From Cryptomeria japonica (lineage: Eukaryota; Streptophyta; Pinopsida; Cupressales; Cupressaceae), in the NCBI RefSeq assembly GCF_030272615.1, contig NC_081413.1, positions 604,252,709-604,316,708 on the forward strand: a DNA stretch of 64,000 nt, in the 5' to 3' direction. Under the pieces are notes generated by a model, which saw nothing but the letters and a program-made list of their open reading frames with translations, did no database searches and was not told the DNA's origin. A program made the translations under genes and the position numbers. Position 1 is the first letter of the stretch. Every line of letters begins with the position of its first letter. This document shows, piece by piece, positions 21,474 through 34,426 of the stretch.

Positions 21474-24060
21474 ATGTGGAATGTTAGGCTCTTAAACATA
21501 AGACATAAATGGAGCCTTATTCAGTACATAATAGATCAAATAAAGACTGATATCTGGTTACTACAAGAGGCAAAGTGCAGTAGGGACGAAAGTGATAGAA
21601 GAATAAAATGTTGGAGGTGATGGAGGGGGCATTTTATCAAAGTAGAAGGTGCCTCCAATGGTATGAGAGCTTTGTAGAATCCTTTGACTGTGAAGGGAGA
21701 AGTGATTGAAAATTGGAGAAAATGGATCACCTTGAGGTTTAGAATACTACAAACAAATGATTATATTTTCATAATAAATATATAGGGACCAATAACCACA
21801 ATTGGCAAGAGGGAATTATGGTGACAGATCTCTGTAATGTCAGATAATATAAGAGGGACTTTTAAAGGTTTATTAATAGTAAACAATCAAATAATTTGAT
21901 AACCAAAAATGGGACTTTGACCTGGACAAACAAAAGGTGTGGCTTCATGAGAATTGCAAAGAGGCTCAACGGATTTCAATTACTTGATGATTGAGAGAGG
22001 CAAGAAATCATACATGGAGCATCAATTATATCACTCTCAAGATTAGACCACTACCCTGTGCAACTCATTATCAACTCAGATAACCCTGCAAAAGGAAACC
22101 CATTCAAATTTGACAACATATAAGTCTAAGGGATGGAAAATTAGCAAATTTGGTGGCCGAATGGTAGAATGACATCAGATTTAGCTATCAATCTAACCTT
22201 TTTAAAATTAGGAAGAAGTTGAGCTATGTGAAGTCTAAACTAAAAGACTGGAATAAGTCCCATTTCAAAAGCATATTCACATAATAAAAAACAAAAAGAG
22301 TTGAAAAGGATTTGGTGGTACTCAATAGAAAAATCATAAAGGAAGGGGTGAGGATAGAAGAATATGAGACAGAGAAAGCATTGAAGGAGGAATTAGGGGA
22401 ACTAATAAGGAAAGGGAAACATGGTTAAGGGAGGGAGATAGGAATATTAAATATTTTCATAGGACAATAGTAGCCAATCAAAGAAAAAAAATTTGCAAAG
22501 ATTAGGAAAGAAGATGGAGTGATGGTACAAACATTAGAGGAGGTTAACTCTAAAGCTATCAAGTTTTTTGAATCCATCTTAAACAAGGAAGTGTAGGAGA
22601 ATAGAGAATAGAGAGAAAAAATCCTAAACTAGATCCCCACAATAATAAATGCTTGGCAGAATGAGGCCCTTTACCAAAAAATTGGGAAGGAAGAAGTTAG
22701 GGTAGTCACTTTCCAATTAAACCAAAATAAGGCCCCAGGCCTAGATAGATTTTCGGCTAGTTTTTTCAAAAAAATTGGCACGTTGTGGGGGGAAATTTGA
22801 CTCTAGTTGTGGAAGAATCAAGGAAGAGAATGGTAATACTAGGAGATTTGAATCATACCTTACTATCTCTTATCCCCAAGAAAAAAACTCCTAGGAGATG
22901 GGTGATTTTAGGCCAATTTGCCTATGCAATACAATATACAATATTGTCATGAAGATCATTGAAACAAATTCAAGAAGGTTCTCAAAGTAATTATATCAGA
23001 TAAGCAAAGTGGTTTTGCACTTGGGAGGTCAATTGTTGAGGGTATCATAATAGCTCATGAGACTATTCATTTAGCAAGAAAGGCCTTGGATGCTTGTATG
23101 ATTCTTAAGTTAGACATTCTCAAATCCTATGACTTGGTTGATACAAAGTTTTTAGTTGTAGTTCTAGAAAGGTTGGTTTTAATTAGAACTAGATTAATGA
23201 GATTAGAAATTGTATTTCTACCCACAATTTCTCAATACTTGTAAATGGTGTGGCTCATAGTTTTTCCTCTTCGACTAGGGGTATCAAACAAGGAGATCTA
23301 CTCTCCCCTTTTCTATTCAGCATCATTATGGAATCTATTAGTAAGAGGAGAAGGTAGGTGATAAGGTATCACTATTGAAAATGGAATTGACAATACCACC
23401 CATCTACAATTCATAGATGACACTTTTTTATTTGGAGAATCAAGTAGGAGGGAAGGTAGGTCCATAAAGTCTTTATTTGATGAGTGCTACATGGCATCAT
23501 GGTAGAGCATAAATTGGAGAAAAGTGGAAGTCTTCTTTCTCAACACAACCTAGTTTGTAGAGAGTTTTGTCAAGGATTTTGAATTTGAGAGTAGCAAATT
23601 TTCCGGGCCACTTTTTGGGGATGCCTCTATTTATGGGAACAAACAAGATTAGCTACTATGAGAACTTAATATATAGTTGTAAGAAAAAAATGAGGCATGG
23701 AAAGGTAAATGGTTATCTTCTACCAGAAGATTGTTAATGAACAAATTAGTGCTCTCGGATATCCCAATTTACTCAATGACGTGTCTTGAACTCCTCAAGG
23801 TTGTAGAGGATGAATTAATCCATATTTTGAGGAGTTTTTTTCTGGAGTAGCACATGAGAGCAATAGAAGATTCCCTTGATGGCTTGGGATAAGATTTACC
23901 TCCCTAGGGAGGCTGGTGGGATAGGGATTAGACAATTGTCTATCATGAATTTGGCCATGAGAGCTAAACTTGTATGGAAGCTATACATTGATGGGAACTA
24001 GAAATGGGTTAGAATACTTAGGAGGAAATATCTAGACTTAGATTCAACCCTACCCAAATT
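21474..24060 (+). pseudogene. Degenerate LINE: endonuclease and reverse transcriptase
   Basis: The start MWNVRLLN ... TDIWLLQEAKC (21474-21580) is the APE-type endonuclease opening of plant L1 elements. RLNGFQLLDD and LSRLDHYPVQL (about 21960-22065) are its later motifs. The RT follows in several frames: MGDFRPICLCNTIYNIVMK (about 22900), [29 protein letters not shown], and LQFIDDTFLFGE (about 23405-23440), where FIDD replaces the usual F/Y-A-DD. GKWLSSTRRLL and GGIGIRQLSIMNLA close the RT. It stops near 24060 without zinc-binding or RNase H parts. Numerous stops and shifts show an old dead copy. Confidence 0.85.
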
Positions 24061-24160
24061 ATAACAACTTTGAAACCCCCAAGAGGATTGGTAATTTTGA
24101 GCTATATTTTGCAATGTAGGGATATAATTGTTAGCAATTGGGACTCATCCGGTGACTTCC

Positions 24161-25001
24161 TGTAGTTGCTTATTGGTCTAGGGTTGTCATTGATGGCAAC
24201 TCTTCTTGGAAATTCGAATCGACAGTCATGATTTATCTTATCTGAAAGAAAGAGTTATTCGGTAAAACAAGGCTATCTCGATGATGTTTTGGTCCAATAA
24301 GATTTCTTATTATTACAGTAATTTTGGTGATTGATTTTTTAATCTTGGTGAATGGGAAGGTCCTTAGGAATCCTATGATTATACTGTTTTGCTCTGGTGC
24401 TATGTTTTGTTAAATATTGAAGCCGACGTGAAGCTACACATTACACTTCTTGAAGCCGACTTGGAGGACATCATTTTTGGTAAGACCGGATATATAAGAT
24501 TGATTTGGTGATTGGTTTTTGGTGTAATACAATTGTGGTGATCCGTTTTTGGTGCAATTGAGTGCAGTTTCACATGCGCATTTGGTTCATAGATAATCCA
24601 AAAGCTGACTAAGATAGAAATAGAGTATTTGCAGAGCGAGTATAGTCAAAAAAATTTTGGTTTACCAAAACTTATTCACGCATTGTCAGATGCTACTTCA
24701 AAGTTCATTTTATTGCATTTCCTCATTGTAATCAAATTGTAAGTTAGTGAGACTTCGCTGAGGCTTGTAGCCTTTTGGGTTATTGTATTTGAGTAGTGAG
24801 CTCTAGGGAGTGATCCTGAATGCAAGTGCATTTCCCATCTATGTAATATTTATGTACTCCTGGCCATAGTATATGAATATTGTAGATTCCAGCCCCACCA
24901 TGGTTTTTCCCTTTTTGGGTTTCCACGTAAAAAATCTAGTGTTGTGGATCCGTGGTTTATTTATTGCTTGTTTATGATTTTTTTGTTATGCATTGCTAAC
25001 A
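24161..25001 (+). mobile_element. Possible LTR (copia-like U5 signature)
   Basis: The block may run from TGTAGTTGCTTATTGG to GCATTGCTAACA. Toward its right end it has CACCATGGTTTTTCCC, TTTGGGTTTCCACGTAA and AAATCTAGTGTTGTGG. This resembles the U5 part of many plant copia LTRs, which shows CCATGGTTTTTCCC..TTTCCACGTAA. The part before it has repeated GAAGCCGAC and TTTTTGGTG pieces. No matching second LTR, target duplication or primer site is seen, so it may be a solo or partial LTR and both ends are uncertain. Confidence 0.5.
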
Positions 25002-25049
25002 GGTGGATAAAGAATAAGTTTGTGGATTTTATTTTCGGTGGGCTTTTGA

Positions 25050-25704
25050 TAGACCAATGGTCCAACAAATAAAGCAGGGTCTTGATAATCTTGGGAATGG
25101 GGACAATCAAAATGCTACATTGTGGGCATTCTGCAAGACATTTTAGGACAAGATGAAGCAGAGGGTCAGAATCCCCAAGGAAATTGTCAATAAATCTGAG
25201 GGGACAATTTGTTTTATGGTGAATAAAGATGAATGTCGCATGGAGGCAGCTGAGCCCCAAATGGTGTGGATCATGCCTATGGGCTATGAGGTTGATGCGT
25301 GAACTTTAGATGCCTATGCACAAGACCTATTGAATGCTTTGGTAGACTCCAAAGAAGAAAGGTTCAAAACTTGCAAAGAAAAATCAATGGAACTGTACAC
25401 CAAGTTAACTAAACTGGTAAGGAAAAGGAAGGTGGCTAAGATAGTGGAGGAAATCCTCATTGAGGAAGTTCACCCGAGAGAGAAAGTTAGAGCTGCGAGG
25501 GATGCAGTTGAAAAGGCAAAGAAACAAAAGACTGCACCAACTCCAGTCAAAGCAAAGGTGAGAGGGTCTTTTCCCGCTCTGGTGAAGACACCTCCGACTA
25601 AATCAAAACCCTTTGGTTCATCTGCTAAGGGCAAAGGTGTTCTGAGGAAGAAGCAGAAACCTCAGAGAGAGTATGTTGCAGTTTCCCCGTGGCATCTAAT
25701 TTAA
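25050..25704 (+). pseudogene. Lysine-rich coding remnant of unknown function
   Basis: One frame reads with only two stops (near 25146 and 25302): VQQIKQGLDNLGNGDNQNAT, EGTICFMVNKDECRMEAAEP, MPMGYEVDA. From 25330 it is open to 25704 for 124 codons. The end is strongly basic (KKQKTAPTPVKAKVRG, SSAKGKGVLRKKQKPQ) and could bind nucleic acid. There is no ATG-led full frame and I know no family. It lies just after the LTR-like block, so it may be an accessory frame of that element. Confidence 0.4.
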
Positions 25705-26320
25705 CTTTGTGGTATTATTGTGAGTTACTAAAGTATAACTCTATTATTCTTTTGATGGCTGATGTACTTTATCTTTATGTAACGAGTTATTACCCTTCTC
25801 ATTTACTTTAATCAAAAACATAAACTACTCAAACCTACTATTAACCTGATTTTCAAACAAATTATTTATTTTAAATTGTTCCCCTTCATTGAAGGAAAAA
25901 GTTAGAATAGAGTACCTGCATTTCAAACATCAGCATCTCACTTAATGTGAAGAGTTGAAAGCTCGACTGAAGAAAGGAGAGAGAGAGAGAACAGGACGGA
26001 CAATCAACCCCATCTGTTTTGGCCGCCCAACGGTTGTTTGGCGTTTACGATATGAATGCTATCTACAAATATATATGTCGTTGTATAATGCACAGTAACA
26101 AAAGCACCCTCTCAATTGTAAGTAACTATTTGCTATTGGTGGATCTCAATATCAACTATAAAATGCTTCAAAATAACAGTTAAAATTATTGAACATTATA
26201 TTTCTACCAAATGATCTACAATGCCGATGATTTATGCAACTCTTCAGCTATGACATTTTTTTGAGTGTTTCCTGTTCGACCACGTACTATTTCTCTCTAC
26301 TACTTTCTTAATTTTTGGTC
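25705..26320. promoter_or_regulatory. Upstream region of the laccase gene
   Basis: About 600 bases of AT-rich DNA before the laccase TATA box. They include a short GA run (25978-25991) and a GC-richer piece at 25994-26055. I see no element that can be assigned with confidence. The true extent of the promoter is unknown. Confidence 0.4.
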
Positions 26321-26330
26321 TATATATACC
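26321..26330 (+). promoter_or_regulatory. TATA box of the laccase gene
   Basis: TATATATACC stands about 120 bases before the chosen ATG (26451), which leaves room for a 5' leader of about 90 bases. It is the only good TATA element close upstream of exon 1. Confidence 0.6.
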
Positions 26331-27386
26331 ACTCGACTAAGCAAGAAGTCTTGACACAATAAGTTTTAGAGCAAGCTTTTCATATTCAAAGAGTTTGAGC
26401 TTCACTTGCAGATTAAAATTAGCAGCACTTTAGGTGTTTGTAATTCATTAATGATGTCAAAACGTTACTCAGAAAGATATATGGTGCTGCTGTTTACATT
26501 CATTTTCTTATTTGATTCTCTAGCATGGGCAGACCTGCATACCCATACATTCGTTGTAATTAGTTTTTTATATAATTGTGTGTTTCCCTAACTAAAAAAT
26601 TGATTATAATCCATCCAAGAGCTTGTTGAATCTTTGTTGATACCTGCTCATTTGGACTTCCATTAAATATGACGATGAAGAAGGCAAGCTCAGGAGACAG
26701 AATAATTGTTAATATTGAGTTTTTTATTGATGTTTCATGTAATCTGAATTGTGCGTTTAAACGGTATTTAATAGATTTGACAAATAAAGTAAACGGTATT
26801 TCATTCGTTGATCATATAGAGAATCGAGAGCAGAGCTCTATACATAGATTCAGTCCAACCCATGTTTCTATTTAAGAGATCTAACACAATTTTTTCCTCT
26901 TTTTTCTATTTGCACAGCTTGAATCCACAAATGTTACTCGACTGTGTAACACATATAACATTATCACAGTGAATGGACAGCTTCCAGGTCCAACTCTGCA
27001 TGTCCGAAATGGTGACACACTTCATGTTACAGTTTATAACAGGGCCAAGCACAACGCCACTAGCCACTGGTAAGTATAGCTGTTGTAGACTGTCAATTCC
27101 ATTGATGAGTCAAAGCATATTGAAAAGAACTTGATTTTCAGGCATGGAGGGAGACAGATTCGTAAAGGGTGGGCAGATGGACCGGGTTACATTAGACAGT
27201 GCCCTATCCAACCAGGGGAGGAATTTACATACACGTTCACCATTATTGGACAGGAAGGAACGTTGTGGTGGCATGCCCATGTATCATGGCTCCGTGCAAC
27301 AGTTCATGGAGCAATGGTCATTCTTCCAAAGGATGGCAGCTCTTATCCATTTACCCAACCCTATGCTGAGATTCCTATAGTTCTAG

Positions 27387-27397
27387 GGAAGGAAAGT
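27387..27397 (+). other. Altered exon 3 splice donor and nearby cryptic GT
   Basis: A 245-base exon 3 would end CTA G at 27386, but the next bases are GGAAGGAAAG instead of GTAAGGAAAG. The next GT in the same phase is at 27396, and using it adds nine bases (three residues) before EWWNSD. Both sites leave phase 1, which fits exon 4 starting with GG at 29370. Confidence 0.7.
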
Positions 27398-29369
27398 AGA
27401 ACCGTATGCAAGATAATTGTTTTGAAGCTTCATAGGAAAATCACCAGTTCTAACTAACATTTCTAAGGGGGGCGTGTTCGTGATTTCTATTTATTTCAAT
27501 ATTTTTAAATTTTCTATAAAAGGATTAATAAAGATCAGTTTCAATAGTTAACATATTAAATATAATACAATTTATTTATTTTTATTTTTTTCAATTTTAT
27601 ATTGTGAAATCTATCTTTTAAAATTGAATTAGGAGGTTTTAATATTATTAAAATGATATTTTCAATTTTTCTTTAACCATTTAATTTTTTAAAATCAAGT
27701 TATATTCACATGTCTTTTTATTACTACTTATTATTATTTTGAATATGGTTTTATTCTCTTTTTGTTTTTTTCTCAATCTCATTCCTTGTAAAATTCATTT
27801 AAGAGACCCTTCTCATATCATTCTAATCAAAAAAATTTAATTAATTTATATCTTAAATAGACTTACTCATTTTAAAAGTTAAAATTTTTAATTTAAGAGG
27901 TTTGTTAATTAAATTATTTGTGATATTTTAAATATGAGTATTTTTTGAATATTCACAAAATTGATTTTTGAGATACAGAATTATTTATAAATCGTCATGT
28001 AAGATATTTGTATGTTTGTTTACTATATGCTAATTTTCAAGACTATTTTTATGCTGGATTTTCTAGAGAGTTCACCTAGGAGAACTTGCCTTTGAAAATC
28101 CAATAAATTCATTCATATATTTTTAAATATGTCAATCCTTGACAACTTAGTAATGAATACGCAAGAAAAAGTACACAATCAACAAGTATCTAGATCCATG
28201 AGTTAATGGACAAATCCACACTTGTCAAATTAACCCAAAATCATACATTCTCTCTAAAAACAATAATTAATTGTAAGCATCCAAATTTCTTATTTTTCTA
28301 CAAGAACCAATTTAAATTTAGGGGAGAGGGCCCTATGGTGGTGAGGGCCATGTTCGAGCCTCCCAAAATTTGTCTTAAATAATTTAATTATTTTTTAATT
28401 TTGTACAGTTATTTACTTGTGAAGTCTCCTACATAAAAAATGGGTTTTAAGTCCACATTGATCAAATATGAAGTGACATCACATGTCAATTCTGCCAAGG
28501 TATCCAAAGTGGTTCCAAAAGGAAGGAAAACCCATAGTTGTGCACTAAGTCATGTTTATTGGTGTGTTAGTGTGGCATCACATTATTAGTTTCTTTTCAA
28601 AATTTATTGGAATATTTTTGCAGATAAGTATTGACATGACACTTTTTAACTCAATAATAGATTAACAGTGCCCCACTAATAGACTAATTGTGCCCAACTA
28701 CTATCCCAAATATAAGACCCTCTCCCTTATACATGTCAAATTTATTCCTCTCCATCATTGTCAAAATAAAATACCTCTATTTCTTCAAAGGTATTTTCCA
28801 ACTCAATATTTAATATTTTAATACTATCACTTCCCTACGTCATGAAATATTTAATACCAAACTATATGTATTACATTTTCGAGTATTATGTTTATACTCT
28901 CTAAGTTCTTTAGAGAACTATTTCCTTACATTTTATTCTTACAAAATTATTTTTAAAGTCAATGGGCCCTTGGGTCTATTGGTGAAGTTGAATGGCTCCA
29001 AATGAGTCCACCAAAGGTCAAGTCTTGTCTGAATGCTAGCCTTTGGCATCATAAGGATGAGGCCAAGATTATGCCCTGCTGAATTTGACAAAATAGATAC
29101 CCCTCAATCCTTGACTTTTACTGGAAGAGATTTCAGTCTATAGACTTATAATCGATATCATGCTAACTTCATATTTATAGCTAAAATAACAATGGCATAA
29201 TTAAATCTAAAATGCTAAAGGCCTTAGTTTTACGTGGCATGCCTTATCTGTAGAGAGTGTGAGTGAATGATTTTGAATAGGAAATGTGATTATGATGCAT
29301 AGTTCTCCATCTTTCAGACTTTTCTCTTGTGCGCTCACACTGGATTGTCCTTGAATTAAAATTGAACAG
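27398..29369 (+). other. Long laccase intron 3
   Basis: This intron is nearly 2 kb, compared with 72-362 bases for the gene's other introns. It is AT-rich and ends in the acceptor TTGAACAG. It holds two short stretches that could be eroded tRNA-derived SINE heads (B-box-like GTTCGAGCC near 28354 and GGTCAAGTC near 29017). No coding content is seen. Confidence 0.6.
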
Positions 29370-30877
29370 GGGAGTGGTGGAACAGTGATCCCGTCGAAGT
29401 CGAAGAGGAAGCAAAACTGAGTGGAGGTTTACCGAATGTTTCAGACGCTTTCACTATAAATGGACAGCCGGGAGACCTCTATAATTGCTTAAGCTCAGGT
29501 ACTGATTTTTCTTTTGATTCAGTTGGCTACAACTATTCGATTATCAATGGATGAGAGGCCCAATAGTAAGATTCAATGGGTTAAAAATGAATAATTCTAT
29601 GCAATTAAATCAAGAAACGGGCACTGTGAGTATAACTAAGGTTCACCCAATTCCGTTTCTCACTAATCAAAATCAATGTGATTTTCTGTATTCAGGAACA
29701 ATAAATTTCTCGGTAGAATAGGGAAAAACCTACCTTCTTCGTATCGTCAATGCTGCAGACAATAATCACCTCTTCTTGAAGATAGCATCGCACAATCTCA
29801 CAGTGGTAGCCGTGGATGCCTCCTACACAAAACCATACAGAACAGACATACTGATATTATCATCTGGTCAGACTACAGACGTTCTTCTCATAGCTAATCA
29901 AGCACAAACCAAGTACTATATGGCCGCCAAAGTATACACTACTATACCTGAAGGGAATTTTGACAACACCACAACAACCGCCATTTTAAGCTACGTGGGC
30001 TCTAATGCATCTGCCACTCCAATCTGTCCAGAGCTTCCAATATACAACGACACTGCAACAGTGACCACATCTACCCGATCCTTACGAAGCCTGGCTTCAG
30101 AGGAGCATCCAGTAAACGTTCCCCAAAGCATAAGCGACAGTAGCATCATAACCGTAGGACCTGGTTTACGTCCTTGTGAAATCGGCGGTAACTGTAGTGG
30201 CCCTAACAATACCAGACTAGCTGCCAGCATGAACAACGTATCTTTTGTGCTACCAGATATTGCCATTCTCCAAGCTTATTTCTTCGGCATAAATGGAATC
30301 TTTACCACCGGCTTTCCTTCCAACCCACCAGTTGTGTATAATTATACTGGCGATGTACCCAAAACTCTATGGGCGCCAATTTCTGGCAGAAAGGTGAAAG
30401 TCATTGTTTATAATGCCACAGTTCAAGTGGTGTTCCAGGGAACCAATATTTTCCAAGCAGACGACCATCCAATGCATATTCATGGTTATGACTTTTATAT
30501 TGTAGGAGAGGGTTTTGGTAATTATGATAATGAAAAAGATCCGAGCTCTTTCAATCTGGTCGATCCGCCCCAACGAAATACTGTATGTGTTCCCGTCAAT
30601 GGATGGGCCGCTATCAGATTCAAAGCTGACAATCCAGGTAATAAGAAAAGTTACGGTTTTCTCATGATTGTAGAGATAATACAGGACTTGAAATTGAAAT
30701 TTGGAAAATATGTATGGGGGACTGAAGGATTTTTCCGTTTGTGTAGGTGCGTGGTTCGTGCATTGTCACTTTGATGACCATGTAACATGGGGTTTGGATA
30801 CTGTGTTTATTGTGAAGAACGGTCCTGGTGCTTTGGAAAGTTTAATCCCCCCTCCTCCTGACCTCCCCAAATGCTAA

Positions 30878-32930
30878 AGCAAGTACCAGTGTTGCAGCAT
30901 TTTTACATATAATTCAAATACAAATATTTTTTATTATTCAGTGTAGTATATATTCCAGTGTTACAATATTTTTATTGTGCAGTGTATTATATACTATTGG
31001 AGAATTTATTATATATTTTTATAAAGAAACCACTAGAAAAAAAAAATGTAAAAATCATAATTTAGGTTTGTAAATGTAAAAGAACACTTCCAAGACAATT
31101 CAATGGAGCCACCTACTCATTATACTAAAATATTTATTAATAACAATTGGTTGAAGTCTCAATTTTATTAAAAACGATGGAAATTGATACTATTATGTAT
31201 ATTTAAATTCTTTTGCAAGTAAAGTCAAGGATTATAACTAATGTTGTAGTAGATAAAAATAGAATTGGAACCTATAGATTTTGGAGATTGTCAATTTTTA
31301 ATATTGTAATGGAGAAATCAAGGTCTTTTGTAACATTTTAAAAATAAGATCTTGTTATCAATTATTATATATATTTTGTTTGTTGATGCAGTTTCAGGTT
31401 ATTTATTTTTTGATGTTTCTTTGTTCATCCTATGTTTACGTCAAATCTTAAATGATCTATATTAGGATGCCATTTTAGAGCTGTAGATTTCACATTAGGT
31501 GTTTGAGTTTGATTTTTATACACGTGTGCTAATTATGAATTTAATTGTATGAAGTTCTCAACTATAGTGTGATATTTTACGATGATTCATTGTGCTCTAA
31601 TCTTGGTCAATTTAATGACCCACATCAAATTGATCATTCTACCCTACTAGAAGTGCTTCATTCTTTGATATGACACTAATGTATCTCCATGGTGTAGTTA
31701 TGTTACAATAGTCTATATTATGTGTGGAAACCATATCATGTTTGTCTAGTTTGAGCTTCATATTCATTCATTATAGTTTTGCATGCCTTAATTCCCTCTA
31801 TCATGCCTTGGTTCATAATTCCTTGGCCTCAAATACATATTCCATATTTGTGTGCTTGTAGTCATTTTGAATGTTTATTAATGCTAGTCACAATCATACA
31901 ACTTAACACATCTTAACTTACTAACTTTGTTTTTGCTGATTATATTGATTATTCTTATAACCTATACACTATTTGAGAGTTTGTGTATCAATGCCATAAT
32001 GTGTTATGTCTAAATATCTTATTTCAATATTTGTGAGAGCTTAAAAAACCTCTTATCACCTTTGTACATTCACATAGCTAACCTATCATATCTACAAAAC
32101 CTAACTATCTTATGTTACTTATAGTTCAATCTTCTCTCATGTGCTTACCACTCAACCACATTATAAACTATATGAAAATTTGGTAGCACCATAGTGCTTC
32201 TTTTTCTTGGATAATAGTAGCTAGGCCAATGATTGTGCTCCATGTGTTAGTAGTTAGTAAAGGTACTGAGCCCAATTCCCCTATATAGCCAGCTTCATTT
32301 TTCTTCTAATATCATGCATTGAGAACATCAAGAGGCAATATTTCCACATGTTAAATTGCATTAGACTGTGCCTCATTGTCAAGTGAAATATTTGATATAA
32401 TTTTATTTTATTCAATCAATAATCAATAGATCAAATAGTATAGTTAACAATGTTTGTTTGTCTCTACCCTAGTTTAAACTCTTTAAATAAATTGCATTTG
32501 GTCCATTCAATTTTCTTTTGCATGAGTTGTTTCTTTCTATCACTCCCTCTATCTAATGTGAATAAATATGAGATTGAAATGATTTCATAGAGATTTCAAA
32601 AACTACAATGGGAGGACCACATTGGTCAACTACCATCATAAGTGGATTTCTTCTCCTGCTACCTATTTTCCGAAGCACAAAATGGTATTATTTGGCCTAA
32701 TCATACTTGATCTCAGAATTTTCGCCCAAAAAAAATCAAGCAACATATGTGGACCCATGCTACATAATTACTTTTACTTTATCAATGCTTGCATCCTTGG
32801 AAACATCTTATTGGATATCAAATCTTGAGCTTGACAAATCCTATAGAATAGACCAACACCTAAGTCTAACAAAACATAACTTGGAATGATAGACTATAAC
32901 TCGTTATTAGACAATAGATAACAATGGCTT
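30878..32930. other. Spacer downstream of the laccase
   Basis: AT-rich sequence without a supportable gene. The first 150 bases probably contain the laccase 3' UTR, but no clear AATAAA signal is seen at the right distance. No repeats with clear borders were recognised. Confidence 0.5.
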
Positions 32931-34420
32931 GATTAAATGTTGAGTATGGAGAGTGCGAGCAGTGGTTTTAGGGTTTTGGGAGATTGAGGCATTGCAGAGT
33001 ACTTGAATTCAAAGGATGGAAATGATGAGGTGGATGTGGATGGCTTTGGGCTGTCTATTTCTACCCTTTCTCTACACAAGGTTTTAGTTGCAGATCTTGG
33101 GCTCAGTATGGCTTTGGTTTTTACTATGTTGTGGGTTGCTTTCTGTGTCTATTCCCTTGTTGCTATTCTTTGGGTTTTAGCTTCTCCCTAGTTTGGGGGT
33201 CCCGATGGTGGTATTCTTCGGCTATTGGGTGAAGACAAGCTTTATTTGGCTTGGGGTTTGTGGGTGTGATTAACTTCTATTTACCTCAGACCTAGGCATC
33301 CCTCCCTTTCTCCAATAGTGGCATGTGTTGGGGAGGCTATTATAGTTGTTATAGGGTCTAGATGGAGGGAGGCATACATGGTTGTGCTTCATGGTATGTT
33401 GTTGGCCCTCTCCATGTGTTGGGTCTTCTTTTAACAAATATTGTGTATAGAAGGTGGAAGGGCCTAGGCTAGGGTTTGTGATTCTATGCTTTCTACAGGG
33501 GAATCCCTTTCAAGCCTGTGTGCTTTAGAGGATGTTATGGGGCCTTTCTTTATCTATCCATTCTTCATCTCACTCCCTTATTCTAGTGGGTACTTAATTT
33601 TCTAAGTAGGGACTGGTATTGCCTTGTGTTTTATTTTCCTTCTGGGTTGTTTGTGAGCATTTATTTTAGTAGGAGTGTGTGGTTTCTTCAGACTGAATGT
33701 TCTCTAAAGGTGGATGGCACCTATGTTGTTGTGGGCTTTCATTTTGTGTCCATTAATGATGTTTATCTTGGTCTCATGAGGGATTTCAATGTTTCTATGT
33801 ATACTACTATCTATGGTCCTATTGAGGGGATTCTAAGGTTTGTGTATGTTGGAGTGATTATGATTTTTTGTCTGGGTGCTAGTGTGTCTATATGGAATCT
33901 GGTCCTTTAGCTTGGTGGTTCTTTTGGGATGAATAGAGACTATTACCTTGTTGATGACGGGCCTATTGAAGTAGTCTTGATGCTTGTGTTTGACAAGGTC
34001 ATTGTGGCTATTTTATCTTCTACTCAAGGTATGGAGGTGGTCATGGCTTATGTAGGTTTTCTTCTCATTAAAGGTTTAGGGATGCCTTTCAAAACATTTG
34101 GTATTATTTTGGTTAAATTCTAATTCCTTTCTATTTTGTACTTAGTTTCTAATGTTGGGACTCATTTTTTTATGATCATATGGTTTTTGGAAGTCCTTGG
34201 CTCCCTATGGTCTCCACACATGGTTGAGAAAGTCTCTATTCATAATGGTCCTTTAGGCAAAGGGTTGTACGATGGCTTTCAAAAATCATCGGTTGTTTCT
34301 TGCTTCCTTGGTTGTTAGAATAATGCAAGGGATTTTATCTAGGTCATGTTTTGGGGTATTTTTCGAAACCCCTTTATTTTAAAAATGTAAGCCTTTCAAG
34401 GACTTTGGATCATTGATCCT
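32931..34420 (+). other. GT-rich stretch, possibly transposon leader
   Basis: Unlike its surroundings, this 1.5 kb is rich in G and T on the + strand and gives several hydrophobic short frames (33003-33191, 33626-33910, 33929-34123). These come from composition rather than a recognisable protein. Such stretches occur in the leaders of plant LINEs, but no motif proves it here. Confidence 0.3.
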
Positions 34421-34426
34421 ACCAAT

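Larger units (their letters stand above)
26451..30877 (+). pseudogene. Laccase (multicopper oxidase), six exons, damaged
   Basis: Laccases are secreted copper enzymes that oxidise phenolics such as monolignols in the cell wall. Exons: 26451-26555, 26918-27069, 27142-27386 (or to 27395), 29370-29498, 29696-30637 and 30747-30877. Exons 2, 3 and 4 are 152, 245 and 129 bases, the sizes conserved among plant laccases. Residues 11-27 form a signal peptide. All copper ligands are visible: HWHG across the exon 2/3 junction, HAH in exon 3, HPMHIHG in exon 5 and HCHFDDHV in exon 6. The end LPKC is typical, and the length would be about 567 residues. Two lesions disable it. The exon 3 donor is GG rather than GT, and TAG stands in frame at 29719 within VE*GKTYLLRI, where other laccases have a sense codon. 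Everything else is intact, so the loss is recent or the sequence has errors. Confidence 0.93.

Noticed and set aside
32931-34420. Hydrophobic forward frames as membrane proteins
   Set aside because: GT-rich composition alone gives Val/Leu/Phe-rich translations; frames are short, lack consistent starts and match nothing.
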